In this document: positions 10,874 through 22,075 of the stretch, piece after piece
Numbering within the stretch: the first letter of the stretch is position 1
Layout of the letters: every line of letters begins with the position of its first letter
From: Annulohypoxylon bovei var. microspora
Lineage: Eukaryota; Ascomycota; Sordariomycetes; Xylariales; Hypoxylaceae
NCBI GenBank assembly: GCA_022836615.1
Contig: MU405214.1
Span: 62,001 to 126,000 of the forward strand
Direction of reading: 5' to 3'
DNA length: 64,000 nt
Made by a program: the position numbers and the translations under genes
The notes under the pieces: model-generated
Databases searched by the model: none
Seen by the model: the letters and a program-made list of their open reading frames with translations, nothing else
Told to the model about the DNA's origin: nothing

Positions 10874-13537
10874 ATGCCTCCTCCTGAACAGCTCATACCA
10901 GAGTCTGCAAGCCCTCTTGTTAGACCAGAGGTTGCTATCACGTCCGACCATGACCCCGCCATGAGTGATCAAAAGCCCGCCAATCTGCCAGATGCTTCCT
11001 CACCTACCGTCGCTGCTATTCCACTAGAGTCAGAACTGATCGAGACTCGGGGCAAGGACAAGGATGGCGGGAGCAAGAGTGACCTATCAACGGCCCTGGA
11101 TGGCCAAGCTGCTGAGAATCAGGTTCAGAGCATCTTAATAGACCTTGTAGAAGACAAGGCTCCGACAAACCAAACTACCGACAAGGGAAAGAGACCGATC
11201 ACTGAAGGTGTATCGGTTGATAAAGTTGACCAAGAGTCCACATCTGACGCCTCAGCTGACCCTTTAGAATCGTCTGTCGCGACTCTCAAGCCCACGAGAC
11301 CACAATATTTGACAATCACACCTACCCCGTATGTTGACCCCACACCCCCGACCCCAGAAGGGTCTCAGCCTCCATCGAGAACCAACTCCTCCCACCGATT
11401 CAAGGGACATGGCACCGAACCATCTCCAACTCGGTCCGATGCCGGATATGATGAGAGGCGCTACCCAAGCGAGGATGAGCAGGAGGGTACCTCTCGCTCG
11501 GAAATTCAGAGTATCATGGAGCAGTTCCCTGAAGAGGGCGGTGGCCCAGGAGAAGACGAAGTGATGAGTCCACGGCTTGAGATTACCTCGCCACTCCTAG
11601 GCAGCCCCCCGATACAACATCCCCCAAGAAAGTCTAGTCTTGAACCCCTAGCTCCGAGTATTGCTCAGCAGTTGCAAGAAATACAAGGGTTAAGGCTTTC
11701 GAACACGTCGCCAACAAGTAGCAGGTCAAAGGAAAAGCAAAAAGAGCTTGATGATCAAGGCCCTCCGGTTCCCCCTAAAGATGGTCTATTAGACGAGAGG
11801 ATTCCCACGATAGATTCTCACGTTTCGTCCGCGGCACCTCTACATCGGCCACCGCCGCCGGAGCCCGAGCCTGAGCCTCCGCTCCCGTTCGATTTCCATC
11901 GATTCTTAGAGCAACTGAAGCATAAAAAAGCTGATCCTGTAGCAAGATATCTGAAATCCTTCTTATCAGAGTTCGCGAAACGCCAATGGATGGTCCATGA
12001 ACAAGTGAAGATTATCGGCGATTTTCTCGCATTCATAGCCAATAAAATGGCCCAGTGTGAAGTGTGGAGTGAAGTCTCGGATGCAGAGTTTGATAATGCT
12101 CGAGAAGGGATGGAGAAGCTTGTTATGAATAGACTCTATTCGCAGACCTTTTCACCCGCGATACCTCCTCCCCAACCTATCCCTGGCGCGAAACCAAAGC
12201 GCCGGGGAGGCGATCGACCAATGGGGCCAGGGCGGCGCGGGCAACACCAAGAGGACGTAGAGAGGGATGAAATTTTAGCGCAAAAGATTAATATCTACGG
12301 CTGGGTCCGGGAAGAACATTTGGATATTCCGCCTAGTAGTGACAGTGGCAAGAGGTTTCTCACTCTAGCTGAGCAGGGCAAGTTTTTAATGACCGTGGGT
12401 GTACGATTCATAGCTAACGATTCTAGAACTTCTCAAAATCAAATCCTACCGGGCACCTCGAGACAAAATCATTTGCGTTCTTAATTGTTGCAAAGTCATA
12501 TTTGGTATGAACACCAATGTGTTAACCTATCACAGCACTAACAGATATACCAGGGCTCCTCAAGCATAACAAATCTGACTCGTCTGCCGACTCATTCATG
12601 CCGCTTCTAATATTCGTCGTTTTACGTTCTAATCCTGAACACCTAGTCTCTAATGTCCATTATATCCTACGGTTCCGGAATCAGGATAAACTTGCGGGGG
12701 AAGCTGGATACTATCTCTCATCTTTAGTAAGTACATAATTACCTCGTAGTGTTGGATATAATGTTCGTCTGCTTACCATGTGACTAGATGGGTGCTATAC
12801 AGTTCATCGAGAATATGGACCGTACCACTCTAACAATCTCAGATGAGGAATTTGACAAGAGTGTTGAGGCGGCTGTCTCTGCCATTGCGGAAAAGCATCG
12901 GGCGGAGGAGCCACTTGCCTCTGCTCCAGCTCCAGCTCCAGTTCCATCTCAGCCACAACTATCCGAAAAGTCCGGCCTATACCCGTCAGGGTCATCTTCA
13001 ACGCGCCCATCACTTGACCTCGATGGATCGAACACGCCGCGTCGATCTTTATCGTCCAATGATGGGAATGATTCTAGTGAAGAAGGCCCTGCGATTGCCG
13101 GTTTGCTTCGTTCAATTCAAAAACCTCTGTCGTCCATTGGTCGGATATTTTCTGAGGACGCGAGCGCTGCCGGCCCTAGTTCTCCTATCCGTGTGTCCCA
13201 ATCAGACACCCCATCACGTCTTAGCCCGCGACCTAGCATGGATAGGCACCCTTCGACGGATTTGCGCCAGCAACTGTCCGCTGAGGAGGCTGCGGCGAGG
13301 CAAGCGAGCGCCGAAGTTGCTGAGGCTCAGAGGATACATCGAGCGGAACACAACAACGTGGTGGAAACTCTTGCAGGAATGTTCCCAGATCTAGATAGAG
13401 ACATCATTAGCGATGTTGTCTACCAGAAAGAAGGAAGGTTAGTTCGCTTATCAAATCCCCAAAGATCTTGAACCTACTAATATCTTCATTCTAGGGTGGG
13501 CCTAGCAGTTGATGCGTGCCTTGCTTTAAGTGCATAA
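10874..13537 (+). CDS. VPS9: Vps9-family guanine nucleotide exchange factor (Rab5/Vps21 GEF) with CUE domain
   Basis: Five exons (10874-12377, 12427-12504, 12554-12726, 12788-13437, 13495-13537) give 815 residues. Residues 1 to about 335 are disordered and rich in Ser, Pro, Glu. The helical lead-in of the VPS9 domain starts near 338 (FDFHRFLEQLKHKKADP), and the catalytic core spans roughly 475-600 with the signatures KSYRAPRDKIICVLNCCKVIF and SADSFMPLLIFVVLRSNPEH. Residues about 770-815 form a CUE ubiquitin-binding domain (VETLAGMFPDLDRDIISDV, then an LxxCLAL-like end). Vps9 activates Rab5-type GTPases on endosomes and binds ubiquitin through CUE, in endocytic and vacuolar traffic. The first intron (12378-12426) uses a GC donor (AGG|GCAAGT): using it restores a perfect VPS9 core, whereas reading through loses it. 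The other introns (49, 61 and 57 bp) are GT-AG. Confidence 0.93.
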
Positions 13538-14105
13538 TTTCTATCTACGTGGGATCGATTGCTTCCCACATAATACAGCATTGGGAGGAGCAATTCATGA
13601 AAGTCGCATTAGGTGAGGATAGGGCAAGAACGTCAATCGAATTATTTTAATTAGTTGAAGCGACTTTTGGACCTTAAGGCGGTCTTTATTCATCGACATA
13701 ACCTCAATAATACCCCGAATTCACCATATGCTATTTTGTCCTTGACAACGTAGTCTTGATACGGTCCTATCGGGATTAAACCTCCATGCTTATCATTCTC
13801 AACGAAGCCAATGTGGCTATACAGTTAGTACCTAGTTATATTACCAGCTGACTTGCTGACTAGCCAGAAGAGGGCTAGACATATTCTAGGATGTATTTGA
13901 CGCTCGTCACTTTTGCCCAGGCAGCCTACTGCAGTTTGGGGGCTATGTACGCCACCGTGCAGGAGGTAACCCACCTTCAGTGCTAACGAATTCTAGGACT
14001 TATCAGTAGGTATGTGCCTACTATAAACATTGCTGATGAAGATGTTAGACTGAGCGGAGCTTGGTTCCAATTATATCGTCAAAGTAATTGTATCGACCGC
14101 ATACA
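13538..14105. other. Intergenic, no gene seen
   Basis: AT-rich 3' flank of VPS9 and upstream region of the HET gene. Short ORFs only; no repeat or RNA gene recognised. Confidence 0.5.
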
Positions 14106-15351
14106 ATGTCCAATAAAGTCACATACCTTTGGAAACTCACCACGCGTTCGTTCTCGGCGCCGTTCCGAATCTCTGGCTACCGGTTGTCGGCCGGATTCTG
14201 GTTTCGATGGACCAAGGACTTTGTGAACCCAACAGCGCGTGACGAGGATGTAAGTGTTAATCCGATAAAATGTCCTATCCGGTCAAATTGAATCCGCATC
14301 TAACTTTCTCTACGACTTATAGGATCTTGTCGAGAACCGGTACGAATACGACGCTCTCCCGGACGGAAGGTACTTCCGCTTACTCGAGTTACACCCAGGA
14401 TCGGGTGACGAGCCGCTTAGTGGAACCCTCCACACGGTCCCAGTAGAATCCTCCCACGGCCGATACGATGGCCTGTCCTACGTCTGGGGTAACCCCATGC
14501 GAGCCGGTGCAGCCAAGATCGACCTCGGCAATGGCCGAAACCTTCGACTCACCCCGAACCTAACAGACGCCCTGCGCCAGCTCCGGCATAAGAAGCGCCC
14601 GCGCATGATGTGGGTCGACGCCATCTGCATCAACCAGTGGGACGACAAGGAGAAGAGCATGCAGGTGCCGCTGATGACGGAGATCTACGCGCACTGCGGA
14701 TCGGTCCTCGTCTGGCTCGGCCTGCCGACGTCGAACTCCAGGCTGGGCATGGAGATCCTCGCGTACCTGGTCAACAGCAGGGCGCGCATCGGGCAGGACC
14801 GCGCGCCGTGGGAGCGCGAGGAGGGCGCGGACGTCGAGGCGGCGCTCAAGGACATCCTCGAGCGGCCGTACTTCGAGCGGCTGTGGGTGGTGCAGGAGGC
14901 GGCGCTCGCGCCGCGCGTGGTGCTGCACGTGGGGCGCGCGCGGCTCGAGTGGGGGCGCGGGGCCGGCACGCGGCGGTTCCTCGCGCGCATCAAGATGGCC
15001 GAGCTCGCGCCCTCGTGGCAGCAGTCCGCGCTGCGCACCGCCGTCGACCTCCGGCCCGTCCGCGAGCTGCTGGAGCAGAGCCTCGCGGCCGAGGCGCGGC
15101 GCACGGGCGTCCCCGAGCAGACGTCGCTGCTCGACGTCGTGCACTCGATCCGCAACAGGAACGTGTCCGACCCCCGCGACCGCATCTACGGCGTCATGAG
15201 CCTCGTCACGCCCGTCGAGGTCGCCGGCCTCGTGCCCGACTACACCCTCTCGTGGGAGGAGACGTACCGCCGCTTCTACGACCTTGTTGAGAGCCGGGTG
15301 TTGAAGGACCCTGAGACCACGCTGGAGGATGTGAAGGGAGCCGGCGGGTGA
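14106..15351 (+). CDS. HET-domain (heterokaryon incompatibility) protein, short form
   Basis: Two exons, 14106-14249 and 14323-15351, with a 73-bp intron (GTAAGT...TTATAG) give 390 residues. Exon 2 opens with YEYDALPDGRYFRLLELHPG and then the HET signatures: GLSYVWGNP near residue 100, MWVDAICINQWD, VLVWLGLP, ERLWVVQEAAL, and a DPRDRIYGVMSL block near the end. HET proteins trigger cell death after fusion of genetically different hyphae, or take part in other self/non-self responses. Most are 500-800 residues with a variable C-terminal part; this one ends about 45 residues after DPRDRIYG, so it is short or C-terminally lost. Exon 2 between roughly 14600 and 15300 is extremely G+C-rich while exon 1 and both flanks are not. 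The exon 1 assignment (start MSNKVTYLWK) rests on splice signals and frame only. Confidence 0.8.
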
Positions 15352-16008
15352 TAGATGTGAGTGGGTTTGGTGTCATAGCGGATATGTCGGTGCTAACAGA
15401 TATAGATTAGTCTAGAAGGACATTAGTTATAAAGGCCACTCACTTGCCTAGGTAGGCATACATGAGTTCAGGCCACCGAGGTCTACGACGTTCGCGAAAC
15501 AATGCCTAGACAGACGAATATCAGAGGCTTAAGGCAGGGTTTTACCTCATGGTCTACGAATGAACAGTTGTAGTTGAGACCTTTTTTTCGGGGGGTTTTT
15601 TTTCCCTTGGCGCATGTTTGGTATTATGGACTCAGGAAGAGTCATCAAGTCATATTTTGAAAGGGCTAGCAATCAACATAGACCAAAATATTGCCATCAC
15701 ACTGTCCCGATATATCACACCCTCAGGTACCCTGCTAAAAATTACTACCTTGAGCAGTTACCTATTTTAGCTAGACCTAAGGCTATGATTGGTGGATGCC
15801 TTTTAAATTACAGGGATTATAAAATTCTAGCCAATGGCACCAAAGGGGATAAAAAAGTCACCATTTACTTATAAGTATATGAACTTCACGACTCACTTCT
15901 TGATTTTTCAGACCCGCAACTTTCTTAGGTTCCTAAATTTATTTAACCATCGACCACTATCTCCATTCTCCTCCAGGGCTTATTCTAGACCAAACCAAGT
16001 TGTCAACA
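15352..16008. other. Intergenic, possible eroded 3' part of the HET gene
   Basis: Immediately after the HET stop is a GTGAGT (about 15357) followed by a CTAACAGATATAG acceptor-like string (about 15392-15405), but the downstream sequence has stops in all frames that I followed. The rest is AT-rich with a T/G homopolymer patch (TTTTTTTCGGGGGGTTTTTTTT near 15583-15604) and a GCCTAGGTAGGC motif near 15449. Confidence 0.45.
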
Positions 16009-17553
16009 ATGGAGGACGCATCTCCGCCCACCTCGATCCTTCCACCAAGAAAGGCTGCATTACGCTGCAGCTTACAGTCTCCAGTCTCGAATTTTTCTTT
16101 TACATACAATCACCCTGGCAATAGTAAGGGTTGTTGTTGTACCGATGAAAGCGAAACATCAGAGTTGGAGAGACATAAGGGAATCCTCTCAAAGAAGTGG
16201 CTGTCTAAAGTCAAGATGCTCTGTACGCTTTTGTGGCCATGCGCCAAACACGACACCCTCTCTGTTGAGTTCCTTGGCCGTGGCTCATTTAATTGTGTTT
16301 TCGGTATTTCGATGATGATCACAGGAGATAAAACAACCGAATACGTTTTACGAATCCCCAGGGATGATACAACCCTCACCAACACAGTTGCCATTCTTCA
16401 GTATTTGACCAAGTCCACGGACCTGAAAGTACCAAAGGTGATTACGTGGGATGCTACCAGAAACAATCCACTCGAAAACGGATACGTCATACTTTCACGG
16501 ATACCTGGAAAGTGTCTCGAGAGTGTACGGAGAGATCTTCCTCACGATCAAAAGTTACTTCTGGCTAAGGAGTTGGCCCGATTGTACCGCCAGATTGAGT
16601 CAGTTACAAACCCATCCGCAGGAAGTATTAAGGCTCACAAGCAGGACACAAAATACTGCGATGAACTTGGTGATCGAACTTTTGTAGAGGCTTTCGGAGC
16701 TGAAGCCTTGATATCGCCCGCCAATCCCGTTGACTGGCACACTCCTAAAGACGGTATCCTACCTACACGGTGTGACCCACCCGGCTTATCTGTGAATGAT
16801 ATCATGGCTGCCATCTTCAAGCGGCGCATATACGAGAGAAAAAACCAAGAAGAACCGGGCATACTGGAGGCCAGGTGGTATGAGCTGTGCCAGACAATAG
16901 TTGAGGACATGATAGACATGGGGCTATTCGAATCTCAGAAAGACGAGGTGTGTCTACTCCATCCGGATCTCTTCCCCCGCAATATTATGGTAGATTTCTC
17001 TCCCGATATAACTATCACTGGAGTACTAGATTGGGACGTTGCTCTGTTCGCACCAAGATTCGCTGGCCGCGTACTTCCACGATGGTTGTGGCAATCGAGA
17101 CCCGAAACTAGAATCGACAATTTTCAGATCGAGCCATTAGATCCTAAAGACAAGGAGCCGGACTCGCCAGAGCATGCAGAAATCAAGCTGGTGTTTGACA
17201 ATGCCGTGGGTGAAAGCTGGGTATATGAAGGAACCAGCGAATGGTTTTCCTTAGCCCGAGCTCTCCTTAGTTTCAGCCGAGATTTATGGCACTACCCAGG
17301 CTTCACTGATTGGAACATTGAAACATGGACAGAGAAGTGGAAGTCATTATCCACAGATGCAGTCGAGAATCTTTACTTTTGGGCAGAGAAGTGGAATATA
17401 TTCGAGGAACCGGACAGCCCGGAACACGAAGAGACGAAGCTTGGTGCCACTAATAGAAATAGTAACAACCTCTCAAGCAACCGGGAAGACGGCAAAGACA
17501 TGTCTTATGATAAGGATGATTCGACAGATTCACAGGGGGGTTTTACTGACTAG
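16009..17553 (+). CDS. Aminoglycoside-phosphotransferase-like (APH / protein-kinase-like fold) protein
   Basis: Single exon of 514 residues from the ATG at 16009 (MEDASPPTS). The kinase-like fold is visible: a glycine-rich strand LGRGSFNCVFGI near 85-100, VLRIPRD with the likely ATP-binding region, the catalytic loop LLHPDLFPRNIMVD with the catalytic Asp at about 320 and Asn at about 325, and the metal-binding VLDWD at about 339-343. This is the arrangement of the APH phosphotransferase superfamily, greatly expanded in filamentous fungi, where most members have no known substrate. The C-terminal 60 residues are hydrophilic and Asn/Ser/Asp-rich, and an EPDSPEH motif occurs twice (about 384 and 469). 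No signal peptide. Family is clear, substrate unknown. Confidence 0.85.
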   Translation: MEDASPPTSILPPRKAALRCSLQSPVSNFSFTYNHPGNSKGCCCTDESETSELERHKGILSKKWLSKVKMLCTLLWPCAKHDTLSVEFLGRGSFNCVFGISMMITGDKTTEYVLRIPRDDTTLTNTVAILQYLTKSTDLKVPKVITWDATRNNPLENGYVILSRIPGKCLESVRRDLPHDQKLLLAKELARLYRQIESVTNPSAGSIKAHKQDTKYCDELGDRTFVEAFGAEALISPANPVDWHTPKDGILPTRCDPPGLSVNDIMAAIFKRRIYERKNQEEPGILEARWYELCQTIVEDMIDMGLFESQKDEVCLLHPDLFPRNIMVDFSPDITITGVLDWDVALFAPRFAGRVLPRWLWQSRPETRIDNFQIEPLDPKDKEPDSPEHAEIKLVFDNAVGESWVYEGTSEWFSLARALLSFSRDLWHYPGFTDWNIETWTEKWKSLSTDAVENLYFWAEKWNIFEEPDSPEHEETKLGATNRNSNNLSSNREDGKDMSYDKDDSTDSQGGFTD

Positions 17554-17948
17554 GTACGATGCGATTTCACGAGCAGCCAGTCTCATGACCAAAATCCCCA
17601 TAAATCATTTCCTAGTGCCTACTGTCAAGTCAAGAACTTGACCACTACGGTACCGTGATGTCTACCAAAGATTATTCTAGTCTTGCTCAGTTTCATCTAG
17701 TTAAGAACTCTCCTAACTTACCAAAACTTCTCAGAAAATTGATTCTTACCTCCTAGATATCTACTAGATAATTATCAAGGATAGCTTCTCGTGAGATACA
17801 ATTTAAACATACTAGGCAAGCAAGCATTATCATGAGTTATTGAACCACAGGAACATTTGATTTATTAATATTTCGAAGACTTCTTAAATACCTACCTAGG
17901 TACCTACTTCCAAATTGACGAAAACTTGTGGAGTTCTCCTTGCACTAT
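17554..17948. other. Intergenic between convergent ends
   Basis: AT-rich, no ORF of note. Contains the palindromic motif TACCTACCTAGGTACCTAC at 17889-17907. Confidence 0.5.
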
Positions 17949-18245
17949 TTACTTACCTGCGACATCCGAGTAAACTACGTCGGCGCCTAATAGGATCATA
18001 GCAAATGCGGCACTAGGTTTCTCGAAGTCCATGATATTCATTTTCATGGCGTCTTTAACACTGTCGACTAAGCGACCTAACTCCTCGTCCGTCCCAACCG
18101 GAATACACTTGCATCTCTTCGTATGACTTAGACTGACGGGCATTAAACCAGCGCCTAGCTGGACTGTACACCTCGTGTCTGGTCTATAGACAATGGGACC
18201 TTTGCAGCTTGCGGGGCCAACTTTCTGCATAGCGAGACTAGACAT
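17949..18245 (-). CDS. Small hypothetical protein, probably an incomplete gene model
   Basis: An ATG-started ORF of 98 codons. The protein has four Cys in its first half (including a KRCKCIP motif), no signal peptide and no recognisable domain. A textbook donor GTAAGT lies on the minus strand at 17956-17951, two codons before the stop, so the real gene may be spliced onward; I could not find a downstream exon that I trust (a CTAG acceptor-like site lies near 17815). It is an orphan and may not be a gene. Confidence 0.35.
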   Translation of the reverse strand: MSSLAMQKVGPASCKGPIVYRPDTRCTVQLGAGLMPVSLSHTKRCKCIPVGTDEELGRLVDSVKDAMKMNIMDFEKPSAAFAMILLGADVVYSDVAGK

Positions 18246-18814
18246 TTTTAATGCTTGTGTTCAGGTTGGTTCTGTGGGAGCTACTTGATCGCTCTTGGAC
18301 TTGATGGAGTACTTGGTGCTTTCTTAGGTAGCTTGAAGTCCTTGGTGAACTTTCAACTCTTACTGCCGGGAGGCGATGTTATATCTACTCGGAACGTGGT
18401 CAGCTAGTTACGCGTGAATGATTGATAATGTACAATTGGCTTTATTATAACTACAAAGAAAGAAAGAAGCAGTTTTGTTGTACTTAACTATGCCATATTT
18501 CTCCTTTTAAAGGTAATATCTGGTTGTTTATTAGGATCTTTGTTCGCTTGGGTTTGACAACGCCATTTTACACAATCACTTTGTGTACCTATCCGTTACC
18601 TTACATAGGTAGTCTGGCCAATCTTGGAATTCTACCTACAGCACTTACAAAGCACACATGTCTCTCGAGCATAGTTCCCAATAAATAGATGATCAAGCAA
18701 AAATTGAATCGCGTCGCCAGAATAGGTAGTTCGGGTCGGTTCGGGTCGGTGGATTCATTACATAATCCTTGTTCTAAATCTACAGGTCTCTCGCCGATCA
18801 TCTCCGCAAGCAAT

Positions 18815-18840
18815 CTTCCCCGCTTCCCCCGCTTCCCCCG
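18815..18840. repeat. Short C-rich tandem repeat (CTTCCCCCG-like, three copies)
   Basis: Three adjacent near-identical 9-10 base units in an intergenic region. Confidence 0.75.
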
Positions 18841-19186
18841 CTCTGACCTCCGCAAATGCACCGGACTGCTGGACCCGGTGCGGGCAAGGTACAAGTTGAG
18901 GTCGATTTTAGAATAATTCGCTAATTTACGGTGGACCCCTCTAGCAACGTCCAGGGCTCTTGACTTTTCCCCTCCGTACCTATCTACAACAGGAGCAAAT
19001 ACCGGGAAAGCTCGATTGAAAAGGCATGGTGGCGTGGAGCAGTTATGGGGTCGTCGTGGAGTAGCTGTGAATGGTACCTAGGTACTACCAGGTGTTACAA
19101 CGAAAGTTGGCGATGCTAATTTCCCACAATGTCTTGAACCTCGTCATTCTCGTTTTGGTTGAAGAAATGTAACCTATTCGGTATCC

Positions 19187-19194
19187 TATAAAAT
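19187..19194 (+). promoter_or_regulatory. TATA box of the SMP-30-like gene
   Basis: TATAAAAT lies 81 bases upstream of the ATG at 19275, a usual distance once a 40-60 base leader is allowed for. Prediction from sequence only. Confidence 0.5.
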
Positions 19195-19274
19195 ACTAGG
19201 CCCCGTGCCGCCAATACCTGCGCAAGGTCTTTGGCAGAGCTATTCTGGCGCAACTAATAGGAATTGATTCCAAA

Positions 19275-20867
19275 ATGGCGTCTCTTTCAGTAGCTTTAGT
19301 TGCTCTTGTTGCAGGTGTTCTCTCTTCTCCCACAGCTAATTCTCAACCGCTATCCACCCGCCAGCTTCCAGAACAGGCTCAAGTCATTGACTGGAAATCT
19401 TTCAATGTTCTTCCAACTGTTCTGCCTCCAACACAAGCGAATGCCTCTACGGTACCAAGCCAATCTCTAAACTCCTAGACCACTGTAGAAACTAATGTTG
19501 GCCTAGTTCTTTTTCATACCGCCTGGGCTTGACTTAGAATCGATGAAGGATAAACCCTTCCACATTTATGATGATGAATTCCTTGACGTGCTTGGCCCTA
19601 ACCCTACGCTGACCGTTATCGCCTATTCTGGAGATAACCTCTTATTTCACGAGGCGAATACCTGGTATCCGCCTACGGATGAGATGTTTTTCGTGCAGTA
19701 TGCAGGATCAACAGTAGCTGGTACAGGTTTAAACAAGTCCAATGTTATCTCCAAAATTTCGCTCAAAGAAGCTGCGGCGGTTTCCAGCCTTCGGAATGCA
19801 ACGGGATCTGTTACTGTCCAGCTAGTCGACTCCCCAGACATTATCAATTCTAACGGTAGTAATGTCTGGTACCACGGTTTTCTACACTGTTTACTAACCT
19901 ACCATAGGGGCGACGAATTATCAGGGCCAGATTGTGTTTACAGCAGAAGGGCAAGGCGATGATAAAACATCACAGTTGATGCTAATGAACCCACGAGAAC
20001 CTTACAATTCAACTAGTCAGTATTATAAATGGTAGTTCATAAGAAGTGTCAGCTAAAACTCCATGCCCAGTACTTATCAATAACTTCTTTGGGCGCCAAT
20101 TCAATTCCCTCAACGACGTATCTGTAAACCCCCGCAATAAGGAGTTATATTTCACAGACACTCTTTATGGATATCTACAAGATTTCCGACCCGTTCCGGG
20201 GCTCCGGAATCAAGTATACAGATTCAATACTGATACAGGCTCCATCGCTGCAGTCGCCGACGGGTTCAGTCTTCCTAACGGTACCATACCTCTTCTCTCA
20301 CCTTCAAGTTGCACTTGTACATTCTAATAATTTATTTTTTCATCAGGAATTACATTCTCCCCCAATGGATCACACGCGTACGTTACCGACACCGGTATCG
20401 GTCACGGCGTCTGGGGATGGAACTTTTCTAACCCGGCGAGCATGTAAGCAACTGTCATTCACGGGGGATTATAGACATCAACTGATAAGTTCATAGCTAT
20501 CGCTACGACGTCCAAGAAGACGGCACATTCAACAACCGCAACCTTTTCGCCTACATTGACTCTGGATCTGCAGATGGTACGTACTGTAGCACATGCAAAT
20601 ACTCCTCTTGAGAGATTTAAGAATTGACTAAACCCGTTTCATTATATAGGCATTCACTGCGACAGCAAGGGTAACGTCTGGGCGGGCTGTGGCGACGGTC
20701 TACAGATCTTCAACCCGTCAGGGAAGCTTATCGGAAAGATCTTCCTAGGCACGACCTCGGCAAACTTCAACTTTGCCGGCGACGGACGAATGGTTATCTG
20801 CGCGGAACAAAACCTCTACTATGCCACTCTCGCGGCCTCAGGAGGCGGGTATCTTGGAGAGTTTTGA
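19275..20867 (+). CDS. Secreted SMP-30/gluconolactonase/LRE-like hydrolase
   Basis: Seven exons (19275-19451, 19507-19855, 19908-20015, 20071-20280, 20347-20443, 20497-20576, 20650-20867) with introns of 52-73 bp give 412 residues. Residues 1 to about 23 are a secretion signal (hydrophobic core SVALVALVAGVLSS). The mature part has beta-propeller features of the SMP-30/gluconolactonase family: LFHEANTWYPPTDEMFFVQ, RQFNSLNDVSVNPRNKELYF with the metal-binding Asn-Asp pair, ITFSPNGSHAYVTDTG, and IHCDSKGNVWAGCGDGLQIF. Such proteins are usually calcium- or zinc-dependent lactonases, so an extracellular sugar- or aromatic-lactone hydrolase is likely. Every junction is phase-consistent and falls where family alignments are continuous. 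A TATA box lies about 80 bp upstream. Confidence 0.88.
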
Positions 20868-20947
20868 CCCTAGTAGAGCACGGAAAAGGTTTTTAGTTGA
20901 ACAATTTGTTATCGACTATCATTCGTATCTAAACCCCTGAATAAACA

Positions 20948-22075
20948 TCACGACTTCAATGAATCAATGTACTGCTTCACAAGCGCATCCCCGCTCTCGT
21001 CCTTGATCAGCCCTAGCTTGAGCGGCGTAGTCGTGTCGAGCTCCGGCGCCCAGCTCCGCAGTATCCTCTCGAGGTCCGGGTTCGTCTCCTCCTTGAGATG
21101 CTTCAGCTTGTCCTGGCCTCCGTACTTAGCCAGCGCGTCCATCAGCTCCTGGATCGAGACGGAGATCCCCGGCATATTGATGTGCCGGATGTGCCGCGGC
21201 AGCTTCGCGCTGTCCATGCTCAGCACGCGCATCAGGTTCTCCTGCAACGTCCCCGGCGAGCACAGGAACGACCGAAAGGAGCGGTCGCGCAGCGGCACGA
21301 CGCAGGCCTCGCCGGCCATGGGCTCGCGGATCATGCCCGACAGAAACGAGGAAGCCGCGTTAGTCGGGCGCCCCGGGCGCACGGAGACGGTGGGGAAGCG
21401 CAGGCTGAAGGCGTCGACGAAGCCCCGGCGGTGCATGTCGTTGACGAAGACCTCCGTCAGCAGCTTGTGCGCCCCGTACGTGCCCTCCGGCGTCGGCGTG
21501 ACGCCGTCCCCGATCGCGCCCGCCGGCAGCGGCTGCCCGTACACGGCTTGTGAGCTCGAGTAGATCACCCGCACACCGGGGTACGTCATCTTTAGCGCGA
21601 CGAGCAGGTCCCGCACGCTGTTCACGTTCACGCGCAGCGAGAGGTCCCAGTTCGCTTCGGAGCCCGAGGACATGCTGCGGTGGTGGGTCAGTGAATGACT
21701 TTTAAAAAATAATATAAAAAAAAAAAAGGAGGCTAGCCCCTGAACGGCTGGAATCAGAGGGGGGTGGGGGCGATTCCCCGGGCTGGGATAAGGGCAAAGG
21801 GGTTGCTCGAGGGATACCTACATGCCGTGGAAGATGAAGATGGCGGCGAGCGGGCGCGCGGCTTCGAGCAGCGACGACACGAAGGCCGGATCGCAGATGT
21901 CGCCCGTCATGGCGGTGGCATTCTGGGGATACTTGACGCCGGCCGGGACGACGGGCTCGACGAGGTCCGTGAGGATTAACCTGTACTCCGGGTCGTTGAG
22001 CAGGCGGGCCGCGAGCAGGGGGCCGATGAAGCCACCAGCTCCGGTGATGATGATGTTCTTCGGGATCGGCGGCAT
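20948..22075 (-). CDS. NAD-dependent epimerase/dehydratase family protein, D-erythronate dehydrogenase-like
   Basis: Two minus-strand exons, 22075-21822 and 21674-20948, give 326 residues. The 147-bp intron (GTAGGT...CGCAG) contains an A/T homopolymer stretch. It is an extended short-chain dehydrogenase: NAD-binding TGAGGFIG at residues 11-18, acidic D37 after the second strand (ILTDLVEP), GDICD near 60, and the catalytic YxxxK as Tyr151/Lys155 in TYGAHK with a preceding SSS motif near 124. The RFPTVSVRPGRPTNAASSFLSGMIREP block resembles DenD (D-erythronate 2-dehydrogenase) and related sugar-acid enzymes. No signal peptide, so cytosolic. It ends 80 bases from the convergent SMP-30-like gene. 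Substrate is inferred only from overall resemblance. The gene is GC-rich. Confidence 0.87.

Larger units (their letters stand above)
18246..19274. other. Intergenic with promoter of the SMP-30-like gene
   Basis: No convincing gene. It contains a duplicated GGTCGGTTCGGGTCGGT patch near 18736-18752, a C-rich short tandem at 18815-18840, and a palindrome GGTACCTAGGTAC at 19073-19085. Confidence 0.5.
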
